A stretch of 46,934 nucleotides of DNA from Spirochaetota bacterium (GTDB lineage Bacteria; Spirochaetota; UBA4802; UBA5550), in NCBI GenBank assembly GCA_016928865.1, contig JAFGJX010000043.1:1-46934 (forward strand), in the 5' to 3' direction. The notes below the pieces were generated by a model, which was given only the letters and a program-made list of their open reading frames with translations, did no database searches and had not been told where the DNA came from. Shown in pieces: positions 24,411 to 33,124 of this stretch. Each line of letters starts with the position of its first letter. Within the stretch, counting starts at the first letter, position 1. Position numbers and translations under genes: made by a program.

Positions 24411-26570
24411 TCAGACAATTTTAAATACAAGCGCCACAACATCTGACGCGGGCGATGAGAGTCCGAGAAAGGTTTCGAAAGAGGTCTTGATATTTGAAGC
24501 GATTTCAGTTGCGTTGCGCGTTTTCACCTCCATGACCGCGTTTCGAAGACGCAGCAGTCCGAATTCATCACCCTTCTGGTTCTTGGTCGCGGTCAGGGTC
24601 TTTGAATAGAGAATGCCGATGTCGCCCCGTACCAGGTCTGTTCTGCCGATGCCGTAGACCGCGTCCCGGTCATACCCGAGCGGGATGCCCTCTGTGTCCA
24701 TGACATCAAAATTGTTCCTGTCAATCCGATACAACTCGAGCGACGGGAAGCCGGCATTGGTATACATGAGCCGCATGGATCGGATGTCGTAGTACAGGTA
24801 ATACGCGGTGACCAGGCCCCCCGCCCCCCTGTTGTAATCATACAGGATCCTGTTAAGCGCGCTCATCACGGTCGCGGTGAACGGCGCGTCATGAACGCTG
24901 GCGTGAAAGGCGGACCTGAGGAGCACGGAATAGAGGGCGCTGTTCACGCCGACGCCGGCGATATCGGTGGCGATAATCCCCACTCCCTGGTCACCGGGCC
25001 GGATAAAGTCGAAATAATCGCTCCCCCGGGAATACTTCGGGATGACGAACGCCCCGAACTTGACGGTGCCGATATTCGGCAGCGAGAGGGGCGTCGCGCT
25101 GCTCAGTATCTGGGCAGACAGGTCGATGGTGCGGGCAACCATCTGTTCCTGCGCCGCCTTCTGGTAGGTCAGGGCCGTTGATATGAAATCGCTGCTGCGG
25201 GGATGCAGCTGTTTGAGCTTCCGTATCTCGTCCGAATGGTACCCGGCAAGGGTCTCCTTCACGCCGAGGCAGAGGAGTCCCGCCAGCATTCGTTCGTGAT
25301 ACATGGGGAGTATCACCTGTACCCCGTTGTTATTGAAAAAGGCGGCGATCTCCTCGCGAACATCGGCGAAGGAGGCATCGTCGACATAGACGCGGGAGAG
25401 CTGAAGTATATCCTGGTTCCGGACGAACCAGCGGATGATCGAGGCGTTCAGCTCAAGGGGATGCACCTGCGGCCCATTGTCTCCCCCCTTGTCGTAATAG
25501 ATATCGTAGGTCCTGGTACGGTCATTCAGAAGCATGAAAAAGGCGCGCCTGAGCGCCAGCCCCTCATGCAGGGTATCGACGGTGCGCCGGACGACATCGG
25601 CCAGGTCCTTCTCTCCGGCGATATCACGCACGAAGTTGTCGACGATGGAGCCGAAAGCATACTGTTTGCGCTTGAACACGCGGTCAATTGCCGGCTGTAT
25701 ATAGACCGAGAACAGGATAAAAACGATAACAATGGCGGATGCCGTCAAAAAGGGGGGCATATCTTCCATGAACCACAGCTTCCTGTCTGCGGTAAAAAGT
25801 ATGCCAAATATCGGAAGCGATATCACCATGGAGATGATGACATACACGAACGTTTTATGTATGACGGTTCGAACATCCAGGAGGTTGTACGCGATTATCG
25901 AATAGAACAGCGCGGCGATAGTCAGAAAGGAAGCGACCGCGGGACCTATGACATACAACTCTGAATAATTGAAAAACCCTGGCATTATGATGGAAAAAAC
26001 AGCCGCCATAGTGATCGAGAACGATGAGCCGACGAACAGGTAGCGCATCTGCAGCCGGTATATCGCCACCCTGGTGATGAAATACTTGCGCGTGAAATTA
26101 ACAAATGCGGAAACGACATAGCCCAGGGCCATGACCGCATACACGGTATACCAGGGGAAATCCGTGTTGAAATCCCGGATAAAAACACCGTCCTTGAAAT
26201 AGGCCCTGGTAATCGTGATATCGGTGAACACAACCGCGGTCCCCATTACAATCGCCGGGAGCACCATGAGTGCGGCGATCCAGAAGGGGAACGGCCTGTC
26301 GCGCCTCGGGAAGATAAATGACATGACAAAGAGCAATGAAAACGTCATCAGCGTGGAAAGCTGGGTGATCCTGTTCATCTGGGTCAGATCAAAATAGTCG
26401 GGAAAGCCATAGGTCAGGAACATGGTAAAGAGTATGCCCAGAGCGGACACGGAAAAGATGGCGAAATACCGCATGAGCTGGTCGCGCCAGTTTTTGACGA
26501 GCACAAAAACCACGACGAAGACGATCATTGCGGATGCGGCGAGGGATACGAAAATACTCAACTTATTCAT
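24411..26570 (-). CDS. Membrane sensor - GAF - degenerate SpoIIE phosphatase-like protein
   Basis: A 719-residue protein. The N-terminal half has about eight transmembrane helices (about 5-295), like the 7TM/histidine-kinase N-terminal sensor region. A GAF-like domain spans about 305-450 and a SpoIIE/PP2C-type domain about 480-719. The SpoIIE core retains G-S-D-Y-F-D (516-522), T-D-I-A-G-V-G with Asp536 and S-D-V-V-A at the end (Asp710). However, the canonical T-D-G motif before the E-A segment is Y-S-K-T (655-658), so a metal-binding Asp is replaced by Lys657. It may be a non-catalytic regulator of partner switching rather than an active phosphatase. It is divergent from a HAMP-like protein. 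Confidence 0.85.
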   Translation of the reverse strand: MNKLSIFVSLAASAMIVFVVVFVLVKNWRDQLMRYFAIFSVSALGILFTMFLTYGFPDYFDLTQMNRITQLSTLMTFSLLFVMSFIFPRRDRPFPFWIAALMVLPAIVMGTAVVFTDITITRAYFKDGVFIRDFNTDFPWYTVYAVMALGYVVSAFVNFTRKYFITRVAIYRLQMRYLFVGSSFSITMAAVFSIIMPGFFNYSELYVIGPAVASFLTIAALFYSIIAYNLLDVRTVIHKTFVYVIISMVISLPIFGILFTADRKLWFMEDMPPFLTASAIVIVFILFSVYIQPAIDRVFKRKQYAFGSIVDNFVRDIAGEKDLADVVRRTVDTLHEGLALRRAFFMLLNDRTRTYDIYYDKGGDNGPQVHPLELNASIIRWFVRNQDILQLSRVYVDDASFADVREEIAAFFNNNGVQVILPMYHERMLAGLLCLGVKETLAGYHSDEIRKLKQLHPRSSDFISTALTYQKAAQEQMVARTIDLSAQILSSATPLSLPNIGTVKFGAFVIPKYSRGSDYFDFIRPGDQGVGIIATDIAGVGVNSALYSVLLRSAFHASVHDAPFTATVMSALNRILYDYNRGAGGLVTAYYLYYDIRSMRLMYTNAGFPSLELYRIDRNNFDVMDTEGIPLGYDRDAVYGIGRTDLVRGDIGILYSKTLTATKNQKGDEFGLLRLRNAVMEVKTRNATEIASNIKTSFETFLGLSSPASDVVALVFKIV

Positions 26571-26621
26571 GCGTCGGGGGCGTCCATGGTATGAATTTTA
26601 AGCCTTCGTCCATAAAAATTA

Positions 26622-26650
26622 TTGACGAATATTCCCGTATGTATAATAAC
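26622..26650 (+). promoter_or_regulatory. Possible promoter of the HAMP-like gene
   Basis: TTGACG (26622-26627) is followed by TATAAT (26642-26647) at only 14 nt, or by AATAAC (26645-26650) at 17 nt. The perfect -10 alone is notable, but the spacing is suboptimal. Confidence 0.35.
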
Positions 26651-26672
26651 TAATGAAGTATCGAGGTTAAAT

Positions 26673-27239
26673 ATGGCTTTGACAAGAAAAAAATACGTTC
26701 TCGATAAAAATTTTCAGTACCGCATTTCCACGCGCGCGGTCATACTTCCCCTTATCACCACCCTTGCCATATGCGGCATGCTCCTCTTTTTCGCCGAAAA
26801 GACGAACCGGCTGATAAGTGAAAACAACGGCAACATTACCGCGATCATCGATTCGCAGGACAGCATGCTGGATACGTTCATGGCCATTCCTGCCTTGCAG
26901 GACCCGGAAAATCCGGCCGTCAGGAAATGCAACGCCGCCTTCAAGCAGAACCTGAATATTACAAACAAAATAAACGACAACCACGAGCGCATCAGGAGAA
27001 ACGGTACAATCGTCCTCGCGATACTGATCGCCCTTACGGTGCTCCAGACAGCGATCATATTCTTCCAGTTCATATTTCTCTCGCACAAGATCTCGGGCCC
27101 CATTCATGTCATGTCCACCTACCTCAAGGAGATACGGCTCGGCATATCCCCGAAATTCAGGCCCCTGCGGAAAAAAGACGAGCTGCTTGAATTCTACGAT
27201 GAATTCTGCGAAACCATGAAACACCTGTTGAAAAAGTAA
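26673..27239 (+). CDS. Two-span membrane protein with HAMP-like C-terminus
   Basis: A 188-residue protein with TM1 about 21-42, a periplasmic loop of about 65 residues rich in Asn and Asp, TM2 about 110-137, and a short cytosolic tail starting H-K-I-S-G-P-I-H-V-M-S that resembles the start of HAMP linkers. No kinase, phosphatase or MCP output domain follows, so it may signal through a partner. I set the ATG at 26673 because GAGG lies 6 nt upstream. It is divergent from the membrane-GAF-SpoIIE gene, which could be a functional partner (inference from adjacency). Confidence 0.7.
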   Translation: MALTRKKYVLDKNFQYRISTRAVILPLITTLAICGMLLFFAEKTNRLISENNGNITAIIDSQDSMLDTFMAIPALQDPENPAVRKCNAAFKQNLNITNKINDNHERIRRNGTIVLAILIALTVLQTAIIFFQFIFLSHKISGPIHVMSTYLKEIRLGISPKFRPLRKKDELLEFYDEFCETMKHLLKK

Positions 27240-27266
27240 CCGGCGGCGGAGACGGGGAACGAAGGC

Positions 27267-27920
27267 GTGAAAACTCCGGCTTCAGCGCTGATTGTGGTAG
27301 ACATGCAGAACTACTACCTGCGATCCGATTCGCCGTACCGGCGTTATTTTACGGCCCTGCAGCCCGGGTGTCTGGACTACATCGCCGGACGGTGCGAATC
27401 AACCGTGATTCCCAACATACGCCGACTCATCTCCCTTTTCCGCGAACAATCGCTGCCGGTCCTGTTCCTGCGTCTCTGCGGGTCCGATCCGGACCGGGCC
27501 GACCTGCACCGTTTTTTCAGGGACCTGTACCTCAAGGCAAAGCTGGCGGGCCATGACAACATCTATCCGCTGGCGGGCGATCCCCTCGCCGATGTTATCG
27601 ACGAGCTCAGCCCGCTCACTTCCGAAACGGTCATCGACAAGACGACCTTCAGCCCCTTCACCGCAACCGGCATAGAGGGCGTTCTGAGGAATATGGGAGT
27701 GGAGACGCTGTTCTTCACCGGCCTCGCCACGAGCCAGTGCGTTGAGACCACCGCGCGGGACGCGTCGGACCGCGGGTTCCAGGTGATTCACGTGGAAGAT
27801 GCGCAGGCCGATTATGACGAGATGAGCCATACGTCATCACTCTACAGCTCGCAGGGAGTGTGCGGGGGTGATATCGTTACCACAGAGGAATGCTGTACCG
27901 GCGGTGAGCCCGGGAGATAG
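27267..27920 (+). CDS. Isochorismatase-family cysteine hydrolase
   Basis: A 217-residue cysteine hydrolase. Triad candidates are Asp12 (V-V-D-M-Q-N), Lys125 (V-I-D-K-T-T-F-S-P-F) and Cys158 (T-S-Q-C-V-E-T-T-A-R-D). The family includes isochorismatases, nicotinamidases and N-carbamoyl hydrolases; the substrate cannot be decided. The start is GTG at 27267 with GAAGG just upstream. It begins 27 nt after the HAMP-like gene, so it may be co-transcribed, and converges on the anti-sigma gene with 19 nt between them. Confidence 0.9.
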   Translation: MKTPASALIVVDMQNYYLRSDSPYRRYFTALQPGCLDYIAGRCESTVIPNIRRLISLFREQSLPVLFLRLCGSDPDRADLHRFFRDLYLKAKLAGHDNIYPLAGDPLADVIDELSPLTSETVIDKTTFSPFTATGIEGVLRNMGVETLFFTGLATSQCVETTARDASDRGFQVIHVEDAQADYDEMSHTSSLYSSQGVCGGDIVTTEECCTGGEPGR

Positions 27921-27939
27921 GGAAACGCGCGGGACGCCC

Positions 27940-28614
27940 TTACCTGAGCACGCGGAAGCGGATATATTTAACCGGGGCCCCTGATGGCGCGGCCTGCGGG
28001 GCCAGTTCCATCTGCGCCTGCCCGTCGCCCACGCCCACCTCCTCTATCGCGTTTCCCCAGTGTATGTCACGATCAGACTCACCCTCACTGGCCGGCATGT
28101 AGGCCACCCTCCTGAGCCCGAGGCCGCGCCGAAGCTCATTGAAGGATGACACCGGAACCATGCCCTCGACATACTCGTCCGTGACAAGAACGATAGAGGC
28201 CTTATGCTTGCGGATAATGTCAATGACGCGCTCGGAATCGCTCACGGAGCTACGCGACAGGACCCCCGCCGCATCGCCCCGGTCATGGACGCCTATTATG
28301 CCCGCATTGAAGAGCGCCGCTCCGGAGACGATCAGGATCGAGGCGGCAATGGCGGGCACCGACCTCATGAAGCGCTTTTTATTATTTCCGGAAATTATTT
28401 TTTTCATGGTCGCGGCAGGAAGACCTCCGGGGGCGTGCATGGTGGCTGCCAGGCGCCCGCAAAGCCTGAGTGTTTCCTCCAGTCGGCGGTACTCGAGCGC
28501 GCACGTCTCACACTCTGAAAGATGGCGCATGATCAGTTCCCGCTCGTCGCGCAATCCGATTTCATTATCGTACAGATCTGACATCTTATGGAATGGAATG
28601 TGATTGCCGCTCAT
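27940..28614 (-). CDS. Zinc-binding anti-sigma factor (ZAS type), transmembrane
   Basis: The N-terminus carries the H-x3-C-x2-C motif (His31, Cys35, Cys38) of ZAS anti-sigma domains that bind and hold ECF sigma factors. A single TM helix (about 86-106) puts the C-terminal 110 residues outside the cytosol as a likely sensor. The ATG overlaps the sigma stop codon (ATGA, 28611-28614), so the pair is translationally coupled and stoichiometric. Release probably requires modification or proteolysis triggered by an envelope or redox signal, which the sequence does not reveal. Confidence 0.88.
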   Translation of the reverse strand: MSGNHIPFHKMSDLYDNEIGLRDERELIMRHLSECETCALEYRRLEETLRLCGRLAATMHAPGGLPAATMKKIISGNNKKRFMRSVPAIAASILIVSGAALFNAGIIGVHDRGDAAGVLSRSSVSDSERVIDIIRKHKASIVLVTDEYVEGMVPVSSFNELRRGLGLRRVAYMPASEGESDRDIHWGNAIEEVGVGDGQAQMELAPQAAPSGAPVKYIRFRVLR

Positions 28615-29189
28615 ATCAAACCCCTTGCCAGTAGTCTGTTTTTCAAAAACTCCCTGCCCCGGTGTATCCGGACCTTTACATTTGAAAGCGATATGTTAAG
28701 AATCTCAGCGACCTCGTTATATGAAAGCCCTTCGATGTCCCGCAGTATCAGTATATCGCGGTAATCGTCGGGGAGCTTGTTTATCTCCTCCCGTACGATG
28801 CGCAGGGAGTCGTTCATGACCACTTCTTTCTCAGGATTCTCCCTTTCATCGGTTAATTGAAGGTTATATTCTTCATCGCCCCTGGAGCCGTTTATGGGAA
28901 CCAGGGTATATCTTCGATTCTTTTTGCGGTAATTTTTACAGTAATTTACCATTATACTGTAAAACCAGGTTGAAAACTTCGATTCCCGCCGGAATGAGCG
29001 CAATGCCTCGATAGTCATGATGAAAATCTCCTGCGTAATATCGAGGGCCTCGTCATAATCTTTCACCTGAGAATAGACGTAATTGAACGTCTTTTCCTGA
29101 TACTTTCCGATTATCGCGGAAAAGGCCTCAACGTCCCCTGCCAGGACTTTTTCAATCACCTCAATATCTTCACTATCAGAATTGGACAT
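28611..29189 (-). CDS. ECF-type RNA polymerase sigma factor
   Basis: A 192-residue sigma-70 family protein with only regions 2 and 4. Region 2 (about 22-90) includes D-I-T-Q-E-I-F and F-S-T-W-F-Y-S-I. Region 4 (about 135-185) includes L-P-D-D-Y-R-D-I-L-I-L-R-D-I-E-G-L-S-Y-N and N-V-K-V-R-I-H-R-G-R. The next gene encodes its cognate anti-sigma factor with a 4-nt overlap. I could not identify an autoregulatory ECF promoter in the 56-nt gap to tyrS. Confidence 0.95.
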   Translation of the reverse strand: MSNSDSEDIEVIEKVLAGDVEAFSAIIGKYQEKTFNYVYSQVKDYDEALDITQEIFIMTIEALRSFRRESKFSTWFYSIMVNYCKNYRKKNRRYTLVPINGSRGDEEYNLQLTDERENPEKEVVMNDSLRIVREEINKLPDDYRDILILRDIEGLSYNEVAEILNISLSNVKVRIHRGREFLKNRLLARGLI

Positions 29190-29245
29190 GTCTATCCCGC
29201 ACGTGTTACATTTTTTAATTTTTTTTATATTTGCCGGATCCTTTT

Positions 29246-30460
29246 TTATCCGGTTATCCTGACGAACTTTCTCTTCCCAACCTTGAGGATCCCCTCTGCA
29301 GGCAGCGCCAGCTCATGGTCCTCGGAGGATATCTTCTCGCCGTTGAATGTCACCCCCCCGCCCTTGATGAGGCGGCGCGCCTCGCCGTTGGTGGCGGCGG
29401 TGCCGGCCAGGACCATCAGCTTCACGATCCATATGGCGCCGCCGGCCGCTTCTTCGCCGGGAATGCGGTATTCGGGCACATCGTCGGGAATTTCCTTATG
29501 CGCGAACACGCGATCGAACTCCCGTGCCGCCTGTTCCGCCGATTCGGCGTCATAGAACTGGGCGCAGATGTCTTTCGCCAGGGTCACCTTCACGTCCCGC
29601 GGGTGTATCGTTCCCTCCCGTATTCCCTGCCGGTACTTCTCGATTTCGTCCCGGGGAATATCGGTGGCGAGCTCGAAGTAGAGAAACATCAGGTCATCGG
29701 AGATCGACATCACCTTCCCGAAGATGTCCCTCGGCGGCTCGTTTATTCCGATATAGTTGTTCAGGGACTTGCTCATCTTCTGGACGCCGTCCAGTCCCAC
29801 CATGAGGGGCACGGTCATGATTACCTGCGGTTCCTGCCCGTACTCGCGCTGGAGATCGCGCCCCACCAGAAGATTGAATTTCTGGTCCGAGCCGCCCAGC
29901 TCCACGTCCGCCCTGAGCACCACCGAGTCGTATCCCTGCACCAGGGGATACATGAACTCCAGGATGGTTATGGGCACGCCGCCCTTGTAGCGCTTGTCGA
30001 AATCGTCGCGTTCGAGCATGCGCGCGACATTGTATTTGGCGGTAAGCCCCAGAACGTCGTTGAAGGTCATGGACGCGCACCAGTCCGAGTTGAACACAAC
30101 CTTCGTCTTCTCCTTGTCGAGTATCTTGAACACCTGCCGCTTGTAGGTCTCCGCGTTTTCCAGGACCTGCTCGCGGGTGAGCGGCTTCCGGGTCACGGAC
30201 CTTCCCGACGGATCTCCGATCATGCCGGTGAAATCACCGATCAGGAAGACCACGGTGTGACCCATGTCCTGGAAATGCCTCATCTTGCGGAGAAGCACCG
30301 CGTGGCCCAGATGGATGTCCGGTGCGGTGGGATCGAAGCCCGCCTTGATAATGAGCGGCTTGTTCTCCCGCTCGGACCGCTCCAGCTTATTTTTAAACTC
30401 ATCGAGGGGAAGAATCTCCTCCGTCCCCCGCATCAACAGTTCGATATCGTTCCGTATCAT
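29246..30460 (-). CDS. tyrS: Tyrosyl-tRNA synthetase
   Basis: Class I synthetase charging tRNA-Tyr. The 404-residue protein has the HIGH-type motif D-I-H-L-G-H (48-53), the tyrosine pocket around [19 protein letters not shown], the K-M-S-K-S loop near residue 228, and a C-terminal S4 RNA-binding domain (about 335-400). The G-F-D-P-T-A-P start of the Rossmann fold marks the second bacterial TyrRS subtype. GGAAG lies 6 nt before the ATG. No T-box leader is apparent. Confidence 0.97.
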   Translation of the reverse strand: MIRNDIELLMRGTEEILPLDEFKNKLERSERENKPLIIKAGFDPTAPDIHLGHAVLLRKMRHFQDMGHTVVFLIGDFTGMIGDPSGRSVTRKPLTREQVLENAETYKRQVFKILDKEKTKVVFNSDWCASMTFNDVLGLTAKYNVARMLERDDFDKRYKGGVPITILEFMYPLVQGYDSVVLRADVELGGSDQKFNLLVGRDLQREYGQEPQVIMTVPLMVGLDGVQKMSKSLNNYIGINEPPRDIFGKVMSISDDLMFLYFELATDIPRDEIEKYRQGIREGTIHPRDVKVTLAKDICAQFYDAESAEQAAREFDRVFAHKEIPDDVPEYRIPGEEAAGGAIWIVKLMVLAGTAATNGEARRLIKGGGVTFNGEKISSEDHELALPAEGILKVGKRKFVRITG

Positions 30461-30503
30461 TGAGGTCTTCCGAAATTAAATATGATATGAGGGCCCCGGC
30501 CCT

Positions 30504-30803
30504 TCAGTGCTTTTCATTCTCCTCGGTCTCATCCATGTCCCGGACGTCCTCCTCGGAGATCTCGTCAATCTCGTAATCCGGACCCAGTTCGTGAAGGTAA
30601 TGGAACCGGGCGATGATATTTATCAGCTCGCTCCTCGAATCCGCCGCTTCTTTGGCGGTATCGAACCCGATAACGAGCGGTTCGTTCATTCCGGCCAGGT
30701 ATACCTCGAAGCCGAATTTGCCGTTCTCCTCGACAATGCTCCCGACCGCGGCAACTTTCGGTATAACGATGGCAATACCGCCATAATCGACTATTGGCAA
30801 CAT
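30504..30803 (-). CDS. Hypothetical protein (99 aa)
   Basis: A small acidic protein: an N-terminal beta-rich part (about 1-50, with I-A-I-V-I-P-K and F-G-F-E-V-Y-L-A-G) and a C-terminal helix plus highly acidic tail (E-E-D-V-R-D-M-D-E-T-E). No family is recognised. I set the start at 30803 because GGAG lies 6 nt upstream, while an ATG 14 codons earlier lacks one. It lies between fdhD and tyrS on the same strand. Confidence 0.65.
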   Translation of the reverse strand: MLPIVDYGGIAIVIPKVAAVGSIVEENGKFGFEVYLAGMNEPLVIGFDTAKEAADSRSELINIIARFHYLHELGPDYEIDEISEEDVRDMDETEENEKH

Positions 30804-30915
30804 ATTTTTCTCCACATACAGGTTGTCCGGACAGGGTGAGGGCATGCCGCGGGAACGTCAAGAGTAAAAATTGGGGTTTTTCGCCTCCGGGAGGGGGACC
30901 GGGCGGGAAGCCGGA

Positions 30916-31707
30916 TCAGTCGACGATCCGCTCACCGTGACAGTAGACGTTGAAGCCGTTCCCGCGGACAAACCCGACCACCGTAATGCCCAGCCGCCCG
31001 GCCAGGTCGAGCGCGAGCGCGGTCGGCGCGGAGCGGGACAGCACCACCGGGACGCCGATGCGCGCCGCCTTGAGCAGCATCTCGGAGGCGACGCGGCCGC
31101 TCAGGACCACCGCCTTGTCAGACGTATCGATCCCGTTGAGAAACACATATCCCATGATGCGGTCGAGCGCGTTATGCCTGCCGATGTCCTCGTACCGCGC
31201 GATAATTCCCGCGGCGTCTCCCAGGGCCGCGGTATGAACCCCGCCGGTCAGCCGGAATGTCGCGGAGCCCTCATCAAGCCCCTTGACCAGGGAAAGCACA
31301 TGGTCCGCTGAAAACCGCGGGTCACCCGTCACCGCGCCGATACCGCTCGCGTCTTTAACGGCATAGAACGACGGCCCGCACTTGCCGCAGGAGCCGGCAA
31401 TAATGCGCCCCGGAAAGCCCTCTAACCGAGGCGCCGGCGCCGCGGCTTCAACCCGGGCAACGCCCTCCTCTTTGCGGTATTCATAGTTTCTGATGTCCTC
31501 GGGAGTTTTCAGAAGGCCCTCGCCAGCCAGAAAGCCGATCACGAGCTCCTTGTCCGCAACGGGGGAGCAGACCAGGGTCGCCAGCTCCTCGTTGTTGAGC
31601 ATAATCGTGAGGGGGGCCTCTCTCACTACCGGATCGTCAGCAGTGGTGGCGATACCGTCCTTTATCCTGGTTACCCGCCTCAATTCGTACATTTCACGCT
31701 TTTCCAT
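30916..31707 (-). CDS. fdhD: Formate dehydrogenase accessory sulfurtransferase FdhD
   Basis: FdhD transfers sulfur from a cysteine desulfurase to the molybdenum cofactor of formate dehydrogenases. The 263-residue protein has the C-G-K-C motif near residue 110 that carries the persulfide, G-R-H-N-A-L-D near residue 175, S-G-R-V-A-S-E-M near residue 203 and S-R-S-A-P-T near residue 222. No formate dehydrogenase gene is in the window. It implies a Mo/W-dependent formate dehydrogenase elsewhere in the genome, a possible electron donor for nrfHA. Confidence 0.95.
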   Translation of the reverse strand: MEKREMYELRRVTRIKDGIATTADDPVVREAPLTIMLNNEELATLVCSPVADKELVIGFLAGEGLLKTPEDIRNYEYRKEEGVARVEAAAPAPRLEGFPGRIIAGSCGKCGPSFYAVKDASGIGAVTGDPRFSADHVLSLVKGLDEGSATFRLTGGVHTAALGDAAGIIARYEDIGRHNALDRIMGYVFLNGIDTSDKAVVLSGRVASEMLLKAARIGVPVVLSRSAPTALALDLAGRLGITVVGFVRGNGFNVYCHGERIVD

Positions 31708-31832
31708 AACTACGCCGCCATGAAATTATTTTTATATTGCCACTGATAGCATTCGGCATGAATTGTCGCTGGTGATTATAACCTCAAAAATCGGAAAAGC
31801 AAGAAATATTCCCAGGTGGGAGCTTGTCAGGA

Positions 31833-31887
31833 CGATAGTTATCGGTTAATTGCAGGGTCAGAGCAACATTAACCGATAGTTATCGGT
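31833..31887. repeat. Dispersed repeat element, copy 2 (reverse orientation)
   Basis: On the plus strand it reads box A' (CGATAGTTATCGGTT, 31833-31847), box B' (GGGTCAGAG, 31855-31863) and box A' (ACCGATAGTTATCGGT, 31872-31887). The A-to-A period is about 40 nt. It occupies the 223-bp spacer between dnaJ's terminator and fdhD. See copies at 5692-5785 and 38269-38343. Confidence 0.75.
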
Positions 31888-31894
31888 CTCTAAT

Positions 31895-31924
31895 ATAAAA
31901 AAGCGCGGATTTCAGTCCGCGCTT
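31895..31924 (-). terminator. Rho-independent terminator of hrcA-grpE-dnaK-dnaJ
   Basis: A perfect 9-bp stem (31901-31909 with 31916-31924) around a 6-nt loop lies 7 nt past the dnaJ stop. On the minus strand it is followed by TTTTATATTA. Confidence 0.88.
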
Positions 31925-31930
31925 ACTTAT

Positions 31931-33037
31931 CTAGTAGAACTCCTTCCCTCCATGCCCCACTTCCTCGCCGTCCAGGGTGGAAAACTCCTTGAGCAGCTCC
32001 TTCTGTCGCGGCGTCAGCTTCCGGGGAACCTTGATGTTGATTTTGACGAGTTGGTCGCCCCTTCCGTATGAGCCGAGGAAGGGGATCCCATTCCCCTTCA
32101 GCCTGAAGACCTGGCCATTTTCAGTGCCGGGCGGAATCTTCATCTTGGCGTGGCCGCCGTTTATGGTGGGGACCTCAATTTCACCGCCCAGGCAGACCAT
32201 GGGAAACGACACGTCGATCAGGGAGATAATATCATTGCCGTGCCGTTCAAATACCGGGTGCTTCTTCACATGGATGACGACATACAGGTCGCCCCCGGCG
32301 CCGCCGTTCGGCCCGTGCTCTCCCTCGCCGGTGATCTTCAGGCGCGAGCCTGATTCAACGCCGCCCGGTATCTTGACCGTGATGGTCCGCTTGTGAAGCT
32401 TGAGCCCGGTGCCGCCGCACGAGGTGCAGGGCGATGATATGATCTTCCCCTCGCCCTTGCACTTGTAGCAGGTCTGGGTGATGGAGAAGAACCCCTGCGT
32501 CTGCCGGACCTGGCCCGAGCCGTTGCAGACAGGGCACACGGCCGGCTTCGTCCCGGCCTTGGACCCCGACCCCTGGCAGGTCTCGCAGACTTCGTTGCGC
32601 GGCACCTTGATCTGCACCTCCGTCCCTGATGCCGCCTCCTCAAGGGTTATGGAAAGATCATACTGGATGTCCGCGCCCCGGCGCGCCCTCTTGGTCCGTC
32701 CCCTGGAGCCGAAGGCCGATCCGAAAAAGCCCTCAAAAATATCCGCAAAATCGAAATCGCCGAAAATATCGGAAAAATCCTGATAGGCTCCACGCCCGAA
32801 CCCGTCAAACCCGGAAACTCCCTCGTGACCGAATTTGTCGTAGGCTGCACGCTTCTTCGGGTCTCTCAGAACTTCATAGGCCTCGGTCGCTTCCTTAAAC
32901 TTTTCTTCCGACTCCTTGTCTCCCTTGTTTCTGTCAGGATGATATTTCAACGCCAGCTTACGATAGGCCTGTTTTATATCCTGCTCTGACGCACTCTTTG
33001 AGACACCCAGTACTTCATAATAGTCGCGTTTAGCCAC
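31931..33037 (-). CDS. dnaJ: Chaperone DnaJ
   Basis: Type I Hsp40 co-chaperone of DnaK. The 368-residue protein has a J-domain with H-P-D near residue 34, a G/F linker (about 75-110), a cysteine-rich zinc domain with four C-x2-C-x-G-x-G repeats (C-E-T-C, C-P-V-C, C-Y-K-C, C-T-S-C; about 148-208) and a C-terminal substrate domain. It follows dnaK by 87 nt and is closed by a terminator. Confidence 0.98.
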   Translation of the reverse strand: MAKRDYYEVLGVSKSASEQDIKQAYRKLALKYHPDRNKGDKESEEKFKEATEAYEVLRDPKKRAAYDKFGHEGVSGFDGFGRGAYQDFSDIFGDFDFADIFEGFFGSAFGSRGRTKRARRGADIQYDLSITLEEAASGTEVQIKVPRNEVCETCQGSGSKAGTKPAVCPVCNGSGQVRQTQGFFSITQTCYKCKGEGKIISSPCTSCGGTGLKLHKRTITVKIPGGVESGSRLKITGEGEHGPNGGAGGDLYVVIHVKKHPVFERHGNDIISLIDVSFPMVCLGGEIEVPTINGGHAKMKIPPGTENGQVFRLKGNGIPFLGSYGRGDQLVKINIKVPRKLTPRQKELLKEFSTLDGEEVGHGGKEFY

Positions 33038-33124
33038 GTGAGATTTCCTCGGGATTTAAATATTTAAGCTAATATACACAATAATCGCCCCAATGTCAAT
33101 ATTACACTCTGATTCAAAGCCCTT

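Noticed and set aside
29234..29253. CCGGAT/ATCCGG hairpin at the tyrS 3' end.
   Set aside because: It overlaps the tyrS stop region and lacks a U-tract on the minus strand, so it is not a convincing terminator.
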